This document shows, in pieces, positions 33,601 through 42,800 of a stretch of 64,000 nt of DNA. The DNA comes from Aristolochia californica (Eukaryota; Streptophyta; Magnoliopsida; Piperales; Aristolochiaceae). Below the pieces are notes generated by a model. That model was not told the origin of the DNA. It was given only the letters and a program-made list of their open reading frames with translations, and did no database searches. The translations under genes and the position numbers were made by a program. The stretch covers positions 47,911,324-47,975,323 of the forward strand of contig JARWKL010000004.1 of assembly GCA_029961685.1 (NCBI GenBank). Direction: 5' to 3'. Positions within the stretch are counted from its first letter, which is position 1. Every line of letters begins with the position of its first letter.

Positions 33601-36598
33601 TAATAGTAATAAAAGTGAACTCACATTGGCAATCATTTTTTTTTCTTTTTGTTTACCATTGACCTCCTTAGTGACTTAAACTTCACTTATTATGACTTCA
33701 AACATGAAAGAAATGAGCAAAGACATAAGGAGGTAATTCAATAGCACACCTAGCAGTTTTGGAAACTTTCCATCATTATACTATGTCAATTTAAAAAAGT
33801 AGTCAAATATTTAGCTATGGAAAAGAAATGGCAACAAGATGGAACGGCATACTATTATGTGCAAAGAGGACTCGATTGAAGTCCAGGATTATAGAATTTG
33901 ATACACATTAACAACCCATAAAAAAATTGGTTCAACAAACTTTTCATTTTAGCTGTAGAACCAGGAAATTAATCATTTCCATACACTTTCATTTTAGCTG
34001 TAGAACCAGGAAATTTATCATTTCCATACACCAGAACCGTGCAGCCATAGATAAAAGAAACAAAGACAATCAACCAATAGGCATAAAACCTCTAAAGCAC
34101 AAATCACATATAGGGATGGTCCCAAACAGTAACAGCAGGGTGGGCTCTTCCTTCGATGCGCATTGATGTGAAATAAAAAGAGAAATAGAGAAGAAAACAA
34201 TATATGGTAGAATTCTATATTTTTTGAAAATTTCTGTTAGCAATAACAGTTACTTAGGTACTTTACTTGCAACATCCATATGGGCCAAATTAATTGTTGT
34301 TTCCAATATTATTAGTTGTTAATTGATGAAATAAAATAATGTAATTTCCATTTTTTATTTCTTACGTAAATATACTATATAAATGTGACACTCACAAGTG
34401 CTGTTTAGTTAATATAAGGAATCTTAATGTGGTATTCTAATAAATGTTTTATTAAGCCAAAAAAAACTTGTTTCAGCTAGTTGTTTTATATGTCAACATA
34501 GGTTAGATTTGCATGGATTACTATCGGTAATAAAAGACTCTGGGCCCATTACAAAAAAAGAGAGAAAGGGATAGATTCCCTGGGGAAAGGGTGGCAAAAA
34601 TAAGGTGGACAGACAGCTTCCACAAGCTCTATCTAAATTTATTGCAAATAGATCATGTTTTGGAGAACATATGCATTTACATGCAGAGCATTTGTTAACA
34701 TATTGCCCACAAAGAAAAGATAGATCCATTCACCCTTTAACAAGTTAAAAGGAAAGATTTTAAAACTTCAAATCAAATACCTTTAATTTAGACCTAGAAA
34801 CTAATGGGTCTCAAAGAGACTTGACCTGCAGCTCAGCACTACCATGGGGTTTTCTCTAGCAGGAGGTATCGGGTTTGAGCCTCACTACACCCTGGGGGTC
34901 CAGGTATAAACCCTTTGTAATAGAATGCCAAAAAAAAGAACACTGGTAGATCTCAAAGATAAAACACATGCAGGTTGCCTTTTTAATAATTGTTTTTTAT
35001 ACATAATTCTCGTTTTGAATAATAACTAAAAATAGCTTGCCAAAACGTTGAGCTAAGCAGAGGAAAAATATCAAACAAAATAAATAAGGAGCTGATGCCA
35101 AATAATCAGAAATTTATCCCCAACTTATGGACCAGATTTACTTATATTGTTTCCCGACCAAAAACAAATTCTCTCAATGATTTCATATGGAATAACCACT
35201 TGGAACAACAGCTGTTTCTATAGTTAATGTTGCCTTGAAAATGAGTAAAAACAGATGTCATCCACTCATTTCGGACTGGCTAATACCACATGCTTGTATC
35301 GACTCTCAGAAGCAGGCAGAGAGAGAGAGACCTGCCAATCTCCTTCAAAAATAGTAATAACTTCATAACAGAATCTTAATTAAAAATATACATATAATGC
35401 TTTGAAGCTTACCCTTTCTTTGCATTATTTGAAGTCACTAGTAGCCTTTACAGCCAGTGTAACCAGAACTTGGAACACCACAGTTGCTTAAATCCCAGTT
35501 TAGATTATTTTCATTAATCTAGTTTGCTGGCAATAAATCTAACCTTGGGCATTCCTGTCACCTAGAAAATCATATATAATAAGTAAAAACCTGGAGTCAA
35601 GTAGATTGCACATTTGGCACAATGGCTACAGGGGGTTTCACGTTTGAGATCTTGGATTCAAGTCTCACTCGGGGGGGGGGGGGGGGGGTTATCTTCTGTG
35701 TCTGTAATCAACATTGAAAAAAATAACCTGGAAGCTGTAATTAGACATTTAAGTTATTTCTTACTCAGCCCACCAAATGAACACAAAAAAACCTGTTGAA
35801 CCTCTCACTGTATATCAATAAATATGTTCATTTGTTTTAAAATTTCATTAAATTAGTCTACAGCTGCAGAGAAACGGAAGAACACTTCCAACTGTTAAAG
35901 ATATCTGTTTCACATATAACTGTGAAAAAAATCTTATAAGGGACCATTATAACCTGAACATTTATTCCCTTCTTTTTCTGTAATAGATTCATTCCTTTGA
36001 GGTTCAATGATGGACTCGTGAAGTAAGAAATTTTTTTCCTGATTGTCAACTAGAATAACAGGAAACAAACCAATTAAGAAAATAAGTGTGTGGAATCAGA
36101 AAGCCCGTATGAGAAATCATAGACTCGATCATATATTCGCTCAACCCACATAAAAATCCCAACAAAACAAGTTACGAAACAAAGCCCACAACCTGACGTC
36201 ATTCAGATCAGGAAAAATAAATTATTCATGGGCAGCAGCCGCTACTAGTATTTTTGGAGAAAAATAGAAAGACACTCATAAAGATTCACGCCAAATTCTC
36301 AAAGACGGTAATGTTCCACAACACCAAACTGTAGCGGATCTTCTCTCATCTATGTCACCAGAAAATAATGCCATTACTCAAACAAAAATTAACCAGGAAA
36401 CGAGAAAAACGACAAGCAAAATTCGCTAAAACACCAACCGAGATGAAATTCGTGGCCACATTGCAACTTGGCGATAGATCTCTCCCCCCGATAAACGACG
36501 AACTCCAAGCAAATGGAGCACGAAACGGACGAACTCCCATCACCACAGCACAACTCTTTCCGATTCTCCTCCGCAAGCCCCGACCTTTCAAGATCCAT
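14156..36598 (-). CDS. RFI2: RING-H2 E3 ubiquitin ligase, RFI2-like, interrupted by giant introns
   Basis: Six minus-strand exons: 36439-36598, 30172-30338, 15595-15653, 15290-15315, 14774-15185 and 14156-14693. All junctions are GT-AG and in phase, giving 453 aa. The RING-H2 domain spans exons 1-2: Cys27, Cys30, Cys47, His49, His52, Cys55, Cys68 and Cys71 are the eight zinc ligands (CSIC, CGHEFH, CPNC). It is followed by EKGQWLYANGYRSF, FNVEDWV, WCPF and a long His/Pro/Ser-rich tail with GESQWWNPFH near the end. This order matches Arabidopsis RFI2, a RING protein of red and far-red light signalling, as I recall it; the exact orthologue is not proven. The ATG at 36598 is the only in-frame Met upstream of the RING. 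Introns 1 (6.1 kb) and 2 (14.5 kb) hold the transposons. No stop or frameshift is seen in the joined frame. Confidence 0.87.
16033..16182 (-). repeat. Probable copia 3' LTR
   Basis: Directly downstream (minus) of the purine tract, starting TGCTATCGTATA with a TATATAAAA box. The far end is set only by a possible CA near 16033, so this edge is a guess. Confidence 0.4.
17235..17714 (+). repeat. Probable gypsy 5' LTR
   Basis: Lies between the broken LINE frame and the primer site. It may start at TGTTGTGGACTCG and end at CAACA just before the primer site. With no second LTR to compare, the left edge is uncertain by some bases. Confidence 0.55.
17718..17729 (+). other. Gypsy primer-binding site
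   Basis: TGGTATCAGAGC, complementary to initiator tRNA-Met, three bases after the probable LTR end. Confidence 0.85.
17742..18895 (+). pseudogene. Gypsy gag, plus-strand copy (broken)
   Basis: Gag polyprotein remnant: SNNVELLASLREM, KLDFPIFNGSEDPLVWLYR and DWEEFKELCTVRFGPP, a stop at 18361, then RSQPAFIKKLNRAEME and a zinc knuckle start CYNCDE followed by a stop (normally C-x2-C-x4-H-x4-C). A 39-bp tandem duplication near 18403-18478 adds a frameshift. The frame ends at SLHAITG, where the inverted part begins. Confidence 0.85.
18215..22645. repeat. Inverted gag repeat (arms 18215-18895 and 22015-22645)
   Basis: The plus-strand gag segment DWEEFKELCTVRF..SLHAITG reappears on the minus strand as DWEEFKELCTIRF..SLHAITG. 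The arms are about 650 bp long and separated by about 3.1 kb of minus-strand pol. Confidence 0.85.
18896..22645 (-). pseudogene. Gypsy gag-pol remnant, minus-strand copy
   Basis: Reading leftwards: gag (PLGDLVLLRQTSSVEYYQKL) at about 22645-22100, protease at 22087-21902, reverse transcriptase at 21743-20967, RNase H at 20925-20298, integrase at 20185-19264 and the C-terminal chromodomain-like tail down to about 18900. Frameshifts separate most domains, and the polymerase motif reads FFDD. Confidence 0.87.
24736..24756 (+). repeat. Telomere-type repeat (TTTAGGG)3 inside copia integrase
   Basis: Three perfect TTTAGGG units lie inside the copia integrase coding region. On the minus strand HERHKL stops making sense at the repeat and QSVKYAFFGYA resumes after it in another frame. 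Confidence 0.9.
26931..27299. other. Short unassigned stretch between copia and LINE
   Basis: A minus-strand frame at 26886-27131 (MISQLNCENAQEK..) overlaps the place where a copia 5' LTR would be expected. I recognise neither the protein nor an LTR here. Confidence 0.4.
27300..28519 (-). mobile_element. LINE remnant, minus strand
   Basis: At the right is the pre-RT linker (QRAQFMWLVEGDGNTKFFHA, 28519-28240), then a decayed middle, then an RNase H-like domain at 27838-27428 with LKLNFDGCTLGN, SYSGPLGISDS, AETQALLL and EGDSL. A pyrimidine-rich tract at 27296-27325 would be the A-rich 3' tail. The reverse transcriptase is missing, so there is an internal deletion. It has the same domain style as the other LINEs but is more diverged. 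Confidence 0.8.
28565..28880 (+). repeat. LTR-like non-coding sequence
   Basis: Contains a TATTTAAA box (near 28702), a leader-like segment (CATTGAATGAAG) and a long C/T-rich stretch, the usual look of a plant LTR and its R region. Neither ends, partner LTR nor primer site could be fixed, so it may be a broken solo LTR. Confidence 0.35.
28881..29860. other. RFI2-like intron 2, unassigned part
   Basis: No coding or repeat structure recognised. Bases 29690-29745 contain two near-identical copies of a phrase (GAGATAACACTAGAATT). Confidence 0.5.
29861..29976 (+). repeat. SINE-like element a
   Basis: An A-box-like stretch (TTTGGCTCAATGAA), a B-box-like stretch (GGAATCAAATCTCACC), a GTGTAATCAACATT end and an A-run. 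It shares its order and 3' end with element b at 35.6 kb, which suggests one tRNA-derived SINE family. Confidence 0.6.
30172..30338 (-). CDS. RFI2: RFI2-like exon 2 (second half of the RING)
   Basis: Follows a TTTTCTTTTCAG acceptor. It encodes DCIGSAFNAKGAMQCPNC and continues to LGYSDL, supplying Cys55, Cys68 and Cys71. It ends at codon boundary 109 with the donor GTAAAT. Confidence 0.9.
33942..34031 (+). repeat. 45-bp tandem duplication
   Basis: The unit starting TTTCATTTTAGCTGTAGAAC and ending CATACAC occurs twice head to tail, at 33942-33986 and 33987-34031, differing by about one base. Confidence 0.9.
34806..34938 (+). repeat. SINE-like element c
   Basis: AGCTCAGCACTACC (A-box-like), GGGTTTGAGCCTCA (B-box-like), CCCTGGGGGTCCAGG and an A-run after TAGAATGCC. 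The layout is tRNA-derived but the family differs from elements a and b. Confidence 0.5.
35608..35720 (+). repeat. SINE-like element b with an 18-G run
   Basis: TTTGGCACAATGGCTAC (A-box-like), GGATTCAAGTCTCACTC (B-box-like), 18 consecutive G at 35671-35688, then TGTAATCAACATTGAAAAAA. The 3' end matches element a. Confidence 0.6.
36439..36598 (-). CDS. RFI2: RFI2-like exon 1 (first half of the RING)
   Basis: Encodes 53 residues starting MDLERSGLAEENRKE and ending CGHEFHL, with five of the eight RING zinc ligands. The donor GTTGGT leaves one G that joins AT of exon 2 to make Asp54. Confidence 0.88.
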
Positions 36599-37672
36599 CG
36601 CATCAAAACCCGGCAAGGAAAACAAAAAATCCGTCCCCTATCTCACAACACGACCCTTCTCCTGTTATTCCGGACCGCAGAACGCCTCAAAATCCCGACC
36701 TTCAGCACGTCTCAACAAACACGTCCCGCAAAATGCCATGGCAAAGATGCGCAGCAGCCGATATATGCCGACCGAAGGGGGAGGTTAGAAGAGAGACGGT
36801 CGAGATAAAGAGAGCCCGCCGAGAGGGAGACAGCAAGCACATGAAATGAGGGGCAATTTCCAGCACAGGTCAGATGTTCAGAAGCGGAAAAAAGGAAAAC
36901 TGTTTTTCTGGGCTTGCGACTTGCGAGCGCCGCGACGGTCGTCTGCGGGTTTCGCGGTGCGGTTGGGTGAGCTTTAACTGCAGATGATGGTAGGTCAGAC
37001 GGAGATCTAACGCCTCCGTCGCTCGAGTAGCGCCACTCTCTCCCAAGTTTCGCTGTCTCAAATGCGTGGGCTTTCGCGCTTTGTACGGCCCAAGTCCACA
37101 TGAACTTCCCCAACGTCCCAAGCCGACAATAAAATATTCGCTATCTCACCAATCGTCAAAATCAACTTCTCATTACCTGTCAGCTTCCAATTCAAATTCA
37201 AATTCAACTTCTATTTGAAGTTAGGTTAATCAATACGAATTAAGTGTGTGTTAGTATCCCAAATAACTAACTGGTAATAATATATTTAAATAGAACATGT
37301 ATAATTAAACATTAAATTAACCAAAACAAATATGATTACTACACTAATAAGTAATTTAATGTAGAATTAAAATATATTAATATAGTAATTAATTAAATAA
37401 TATATTATATTAATTAATGATTGTAATTTATTGTATATTAATACAATAATTACGCATGACAATTAATTGTGCACTGATTAATTATAAAATATAAATAAAT
37501 ACAAAGTAAAAAATAACATAAACAAATATAATAAATTTATTTATTTATTAATAACATAAGATATTTTTTAACATAAAAAATAATTAATTAAAAAAATAAT
37601 TGATTAAATATTTAACACAATATATATTTTTACGTACTATTAATTAATGATATATTTCCACTAAATTTAAAA
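36599..37672. other. RFI2-like 5' UTR/promoter and AT-rich DNA
   Basis: 36599-37120 is relatively GC- and CpG-rich, as expected for the transcription start region of the minus-strand gene. The open frames in it on both strands look like by-products of composition. 37240-37660 is very AT-rich with many TTAATTAA words. Confidence 0.55.
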
Positions 37673-38524
37673 CTGCACCTTGTAGTGAAAATATGTGCTT
37701 CGACATGCAGCAATGACCATTTAATAGGAAACAACTCTTACATGTTTCACAAATCAAACATACAAATTTACTTCCATTGGACAATTAAATAAACAAAAAA
37801 AGCACCAACAAGAAGGTAGAAATGCTTCCACAAAAGTAGCAGCAGATGCATAAATTGGGGAAAAAATGTTAATAAATTATCAATCACAAAATCAAAAAAT
37901 GAATTGGAGTAGAACCTAAAAGATCAAAACAAACTTAGAAGTTTAAAAATATTAGACAATTATAAACCCAAAAATGACACACCAAAAATCCCTACCATAA
38001 GAGATGACAAGTGCTTTGCTGAAAATTGATCTTTGTTTTTAGATGAACTTGATTTTTGCATGTAAATCATGTATGCTATTCTATTTCAGGCATAATCCAA
38101 CTTCAGAAAGAAAGCTCCTATATGAAGCAACCATACCATACAACTCCCACACCTAAAATCACAACCATCTTCACTTCTCTTTGAGTATTTTTTGCAATGT
38201 AAACCCTAAAGAAAGCTCCTATATGAAGCAACCATACCATACAACTCCCACACCTAAAATCACAACCATCTTCACTTCTCTTTGAGTATTTTTTGCAATG
38301 AAGAATCCACTCTATTGGAATCATGTTCACCTTAGATATGTGTCATCATAATTACAACACTAATAACTATTTATAGTTAGCAAAGAATGGTTAAAAGTAT
38401 TGGGTATTACAAACTTGATAGAAACTACCAGAGTTTAGCATAAGAGAAAAGTTCATCCTATTTATATACATATAGGCAACAACAAAGAACTGCAAAAGCT
38501 CCTACACCCTAAACCATATGGCTT
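37673..38524 (-). pseudogene. Partial duplicate of the URGT transporter gene
   Basis: The whole stretch parallels 47265-48235 of the transporter gene at the DNA level. It starts with CACCTTGTAGTGAAA and contains the exon 3 remnant (MIPIEWILHCKKYS, then VKMVVILGVG) and traces of intron 2 and exon 2. The frame is broken and an internal 101-bp tandem duplication doubles part of exon 3. It carries introns, so it is a DNA-level duplicate rather than a retrocopy, about 9 kb from its source and in the same orientation. Confidence 0.85.
38110..38311. repeat. 101-bp tandem duplication inside the pseudogene
   Basis: The unit starting GAAAGCTCCTATATGAAGC is repeated at 38110 and 38211, nearly identical for about 90 bases, so the duplication is young compared with the pseudogene. 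Confidence 0.9.
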
Positions 38525-38639
38525 TGCAATATTATAAAGCAAAAAAAAAAAAAAAAAATCAAGTCAGAGAACTGAAACTAGAACACTATAATTCAGAGGA
38601 ACATGGATTGGGTCCAAAAACTGAGGTTATCGGGGACAT

Positions 38640-39190
38640 GCTGCATTTTGCCAATGAGGCAACCGTTGGGGCAGATCACACAAGGGTTGTTCATAAGCAG
38701 AAGTTGAAAGAAAAAAAAAACGAAGAAGAGGGACACGTTGCAACATCCGCATCATCGGAAGCTGCAATGACGTCCGGCGGGAAAAGGGGGTGGCGATCGA
38801 GGAAACCTGGGCATTTGGCGAAATGCTCTCCATTGGGTATCATGTTTTCCGTCATTTTCTGTTGTCGGAAGGAATTAGAACAATGATTGACGGGCCAGAG
38901 CCGTCGGGTGAACGACAGCGCCGAAAATAGAGAGTCCGGCGCTACAACGCCAGTCGGGAGCGATGTCGTGCCCGTTGGGAGACAGCAGTTCCCGTCGGGA
39001 GCCGTCGGGGCACAAGACAGCAGCGCCCGTTGGGCAACGTTCACTGTAACGGGCGCACTGCCATGCATGTTGAGCAACTATAATGTCGATTCACTGCAGT
39101 GGGCATGCGACCGTTGGGCAACTGTTGTGCTCGTTCAAAGCAACGGACGTGCTACTATGTCCGTTGGACAAACTGCAACGTCGCCATAAA
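38640..39190. other. GC-rich segment with degenerate GTTGGG repeats
   Basis: Unlike the AT-rich surroundings. CGTTGGGCAAC or close variants (CGTTGGGAG, CCGTTGGACAAACT) recur at irregular spacing between about 38970 and 39175. A peptide ending KPGHLAKC (near 38800) recalls a gag zinc knuckle but lacks the first cysteines. I cannot assign it. Confidence 0.4.
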
Positions 39191-39327
39191 AATAAAAAAT
39201 AAAAAAACCTCTGCTTTTGTTAGATGGACTCAGGTGAGTCAACTCGGACCGATTGCTGAAGATCGGGGTTGACTCGGGCTAAACCTACTCGATTGAGCTG
39301 ACTCAGTTCTAAAAAATCAGATTTTTG

Positions 39328-39352
39328 CACCCGTGGGGATTCGAACCCACGT
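39328..39352 (-). other. tRNA T-arm-like sequence (Pol III B-box)
   Basis: On the minus strand GTGGGTTCGAATCCCCAC forms a T-arm-like hairpin containing a perfect B-box (GGTTCGAATCC), followed by GGGTGCA. No anticodon arm or D-arm is found upstream, so it is a tRNA-derived remnant, not a gene. Confidence 0.45.
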
Positions 39353-39848
39353 GCAAGCTTTGCGTTTGGCGTATATGCACAATAAGGTTGCTCATACTTG
39401 TTTGTTACATTTGACTAAATATTTTGTTTATATATATTACATTACAGAACATTCATTGTAGCTCCACGGAAATACAGGAGTTATTTATGCAAATTGTGCT
39501 CGGCCCAAAGGAAGACGCAATTTGGCCAAATCAACAACGTACCTATGATGATAAATGCGTGAAAATTATAAAAACATTTCATGTGAACAATAGTCGGTCC
39601 AAAGAAAGACAATTGTTTGACAGAACTGATTGTTAGTATTTGATCATTGCACTGAGAGTACTACTTACAATTAATTTCTCTATCCAAAGACTAAGAATTA
39701 ATGTTGTACTAGGTATCTTGAGATGGGTCCCCAATTTGGATTTTATTTTGTACTTGTCTATTTTTTTATATGACATACTAGTTAATGTGAGTATGCTTGT
39801 TTATTTTGTTCTTTATACAGTTCTATTGCTAATGTTTCAAATGTTACT

Positions 39849-42800
39849 ATGCAAATAAGCAGCATTCCAATGTTAAGCAGGACGAATTTTAAGGCCTGGA
39901 AAGATACCATGGAAATTGTCCTCGGTTGTATGGATTTGGATCTTGCACTTCAGCAAGAGCAACCCATTTATACTCCAGATAACCTCAATGAGGTTAAAAT
40001 TGAGAAGTGGGAGCGCTCTAACCGCATGATGATCATGAAACGCTCCATTCTGGAGGTGCTTCGGGGCTCTATGACTAAGAGCAAGATCGCCAATAAGTTC
40101 CTAGAAGAAATTGAACAATATTTTGCCAATAATGAAAAATCGGAGGCGTGTAGGCTTTTGGCTAAACTCGTTTCAATGAAATATAAGGGCAAAGGGAAAT
40201 AAGAGAGTACATCATGGAAATGTCTCATCTCACGTCAAAACTCAAGTCACTAAAGTTAGAGCTATCTGAGGACTTGCTCATGCACTTGGTTATGATATCT
40301 CTTCCTGCACACTTTGGCCAATTCAAAGTGATTTATAACACTCAGAAGGACAAATGGTCCCTAAATGAACTTATATCTCACTGTGTGCAAGAGGAAGAGA
40401 GGCAGTAGTGGGATAAAACTGAAAGTGCTCACTTGGCCTCAACCTCTCAGTACAAGAAGAAGAAGAAAGTGGTAGGTTCTTCTCAGAGTAAGAAACAGAA
40501 GAAGCAGGCTAAGGAGTTTACTTGCAACTTCTACAAGAAGTCGGGGCATATGAAGAAGGATTGTCCCAAGTACGCCGCCTGGCGTGTAAAGAAGGGTATA
40601 CCTCTAACTTTATTTTGTTCTAAAGTTAATTTAGCTTTTGTACCTAAAGACACTTGGTGGGTGGATTTTGGTGCTACCACTCACATTAGTATATCTTTGC
40701 AGAGTTGCCTGTGGAGCCGACCGCCAAGTGATGCTGAAAAATTCATCTTTGTGGGCGACAACAATAAAATTGCATTAGAGGCTATAAGAACTTTCATATT
40801 ACAATTAAACATTGTTTTATTTGAGACTTTTGTTGCACCGTCTTTTAGGTGGAATTTAATTTCTATTTCCATTTTGGACAAATCAGGTTTTTCTTATTCT
40901 TTTGGAAATAATAAAATTAGTCTCTACCATAATTCAAATTTTGTTGGTTGCAGTCCCTTAATTGATAATTTATATATGTTTGATATTGTTAGTTCCTATA
41001 GAGAAATATTGCAAATAAGTTCACGTGGTACGAAGTAAGAATTCCGCCACATTATGGCTCAAATTTTAGGACACATCTCTAAACAAAGAATTCAAAGGCT
41101 TGTGTTAGATGGAATTCTTGAACCCTTAGATACTACAAACTTCCAAGTTTGTGTTGAGTGTATCAAGGGAAAACAAACAAACTTTAGAAAATTAGGTGTC
41201 GAAAGAACTAAAGATGTCTTAGAACTTATACATGCAGATATCTGTGGTCCATTCCCTACAGCTGCATGAAATGACCAATAGTACTTCATTACGTTCATAG
41301 ACAATTACTCTAGATTCAGTTACCCATATTTAATACATGAGAAGTTACAATCCCTGGACGTCTTTAAGTCTTTCAAAACTGAAGTTGAACTTCAACTTGG
41401 AAAGAAAATCAAGGCTGTCAAATCCGACTGTGGTGGTGAATACTACGGACGGTATGATGGATCAGGAAAACAACGTCCAGGACCTTTTGCGATTTTCCTC
41501 AAAGAGTGTGGAATTGTTCCGCAATACACCATGTCGAGCAAACCCAACATGTACGATGTTGCAGAGCGATGAAACCGAACTTTAAGGATATGGTAAGGAG
41601 TATGATCAGTTATTCCTCTTTGTTAGAGTCACTTTGGGGAGAAGCTCTCAAGACCGCAGTGTACATCCTTAACAGGGTACCGAGCAAAGCAGTTGCCAAA
41701 ATCCCCTATGAGCTTTGGACAAACAAGAAGCCTAGTATTAGGCACTTGCACATTTGGGGTTGTCCAGCTGAGGCGCGGCCTTATAGGCCACATGAAAGAA
41801 AACTGGAGTCAAGGATGGTTAACTATTATTTCGTTGGTTACGTTGAATGCTCTCGGGGTTATAAGTTTTACGATCCCACATCACGATCCTTCTTTGAAAC
41901 GGGAAATGTGAGATTTCTTGAGGACATTGAGTTTGGAGGGGAAGAAAACATAAGGAATTTTGTTTTTTAAGTAGAATCTGTTATTAATAGTGATCAGGTC
42001 TTCATACCTATTATTGTTCAAGACACAGTTCAGACACTAAACGACAATGTTTAGGCTCCTATTCCTGACATTGTTCCAGATTGAGACAACAATGAGATTC
42101 TTCCTCTTGCACCACCTTTAGTACAAACTCAACAACCTCAAGAAGTGCCATTAAGGAGATCCACTAGGGAGAGAAGAGATGCGATTCCAGATGATTATAT
42201 CATATTTCTCCAAGAACATGAGGATGGCGTCGGATTGACAGAAGATGACTCGATTAACTTATGTCAAGCCTTGCGCAATTTTAACTCTCAAAAGTGGATT
42301 GATGCCATGAAGGATGAGATAAAGTCTATGAATGACAATGACATTTGGGATCTCATCGAGTTGCCTAAAGGTGCGAAGCCCATTGGTTGTAAATGGATAT
42401 TTAAAACCAAGAGGGATTCAAAGGACAATGTCGAGAGAAATAAGGTTCGTCTAGTCGTTAAAGGCTTACTCAAAGGGAAGACATAAACTATAAAGAGACT
42501 TTCTCTCCGGTATCTTCGAAAGACTCTTTTAGAATAATAATGACACTAGTGGCTCATTTAGATCTAGAGCTACATCAGATTGATGTTAAAACTGCGTTTC
42601 TCAATGGAGACATTGACAAGACGATTTATACGATACAACCAGAAAACTTTGTATCTAGTGATCCAAAGTCTATGGTTTATAAATTGAAGAAATCCATCTA
42701 TGGTCTCAAACAGGCTTCTGTCAATGGTATCACAAGTTCCATCAAGTCATAACGTCGTACGATTTTGAGGAGAATGTTGTTGATGACTGTGTATATCATA

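Larger units (their letters stand above)
30339..36438. other. RFI2-like intron 1 (6.1 kb)
   Basis: Apart from two SINE-like units (34806-34938 and 35608-35720) and a 45-bp tandem duplication, no coding sequence or transposon protein is visible. A 21-bp word (GAATATAGTCGAAGCAAATT) is doubled near 30884-30930. Confidence 0.6.

Noticed and set aside
36712..37113. 133-codon minus-strand open frame
   Set aside because: It lies in the GC-rich start region of the RFI2-like gene, reads like no known protein, and other frames are also open there; composition explains it.
38518..38886. 122-codon plus-strand open frame
   Set aside because: Low-complexity Lys/Glu start caused by an A-run, no recognised domain, no conserved context.
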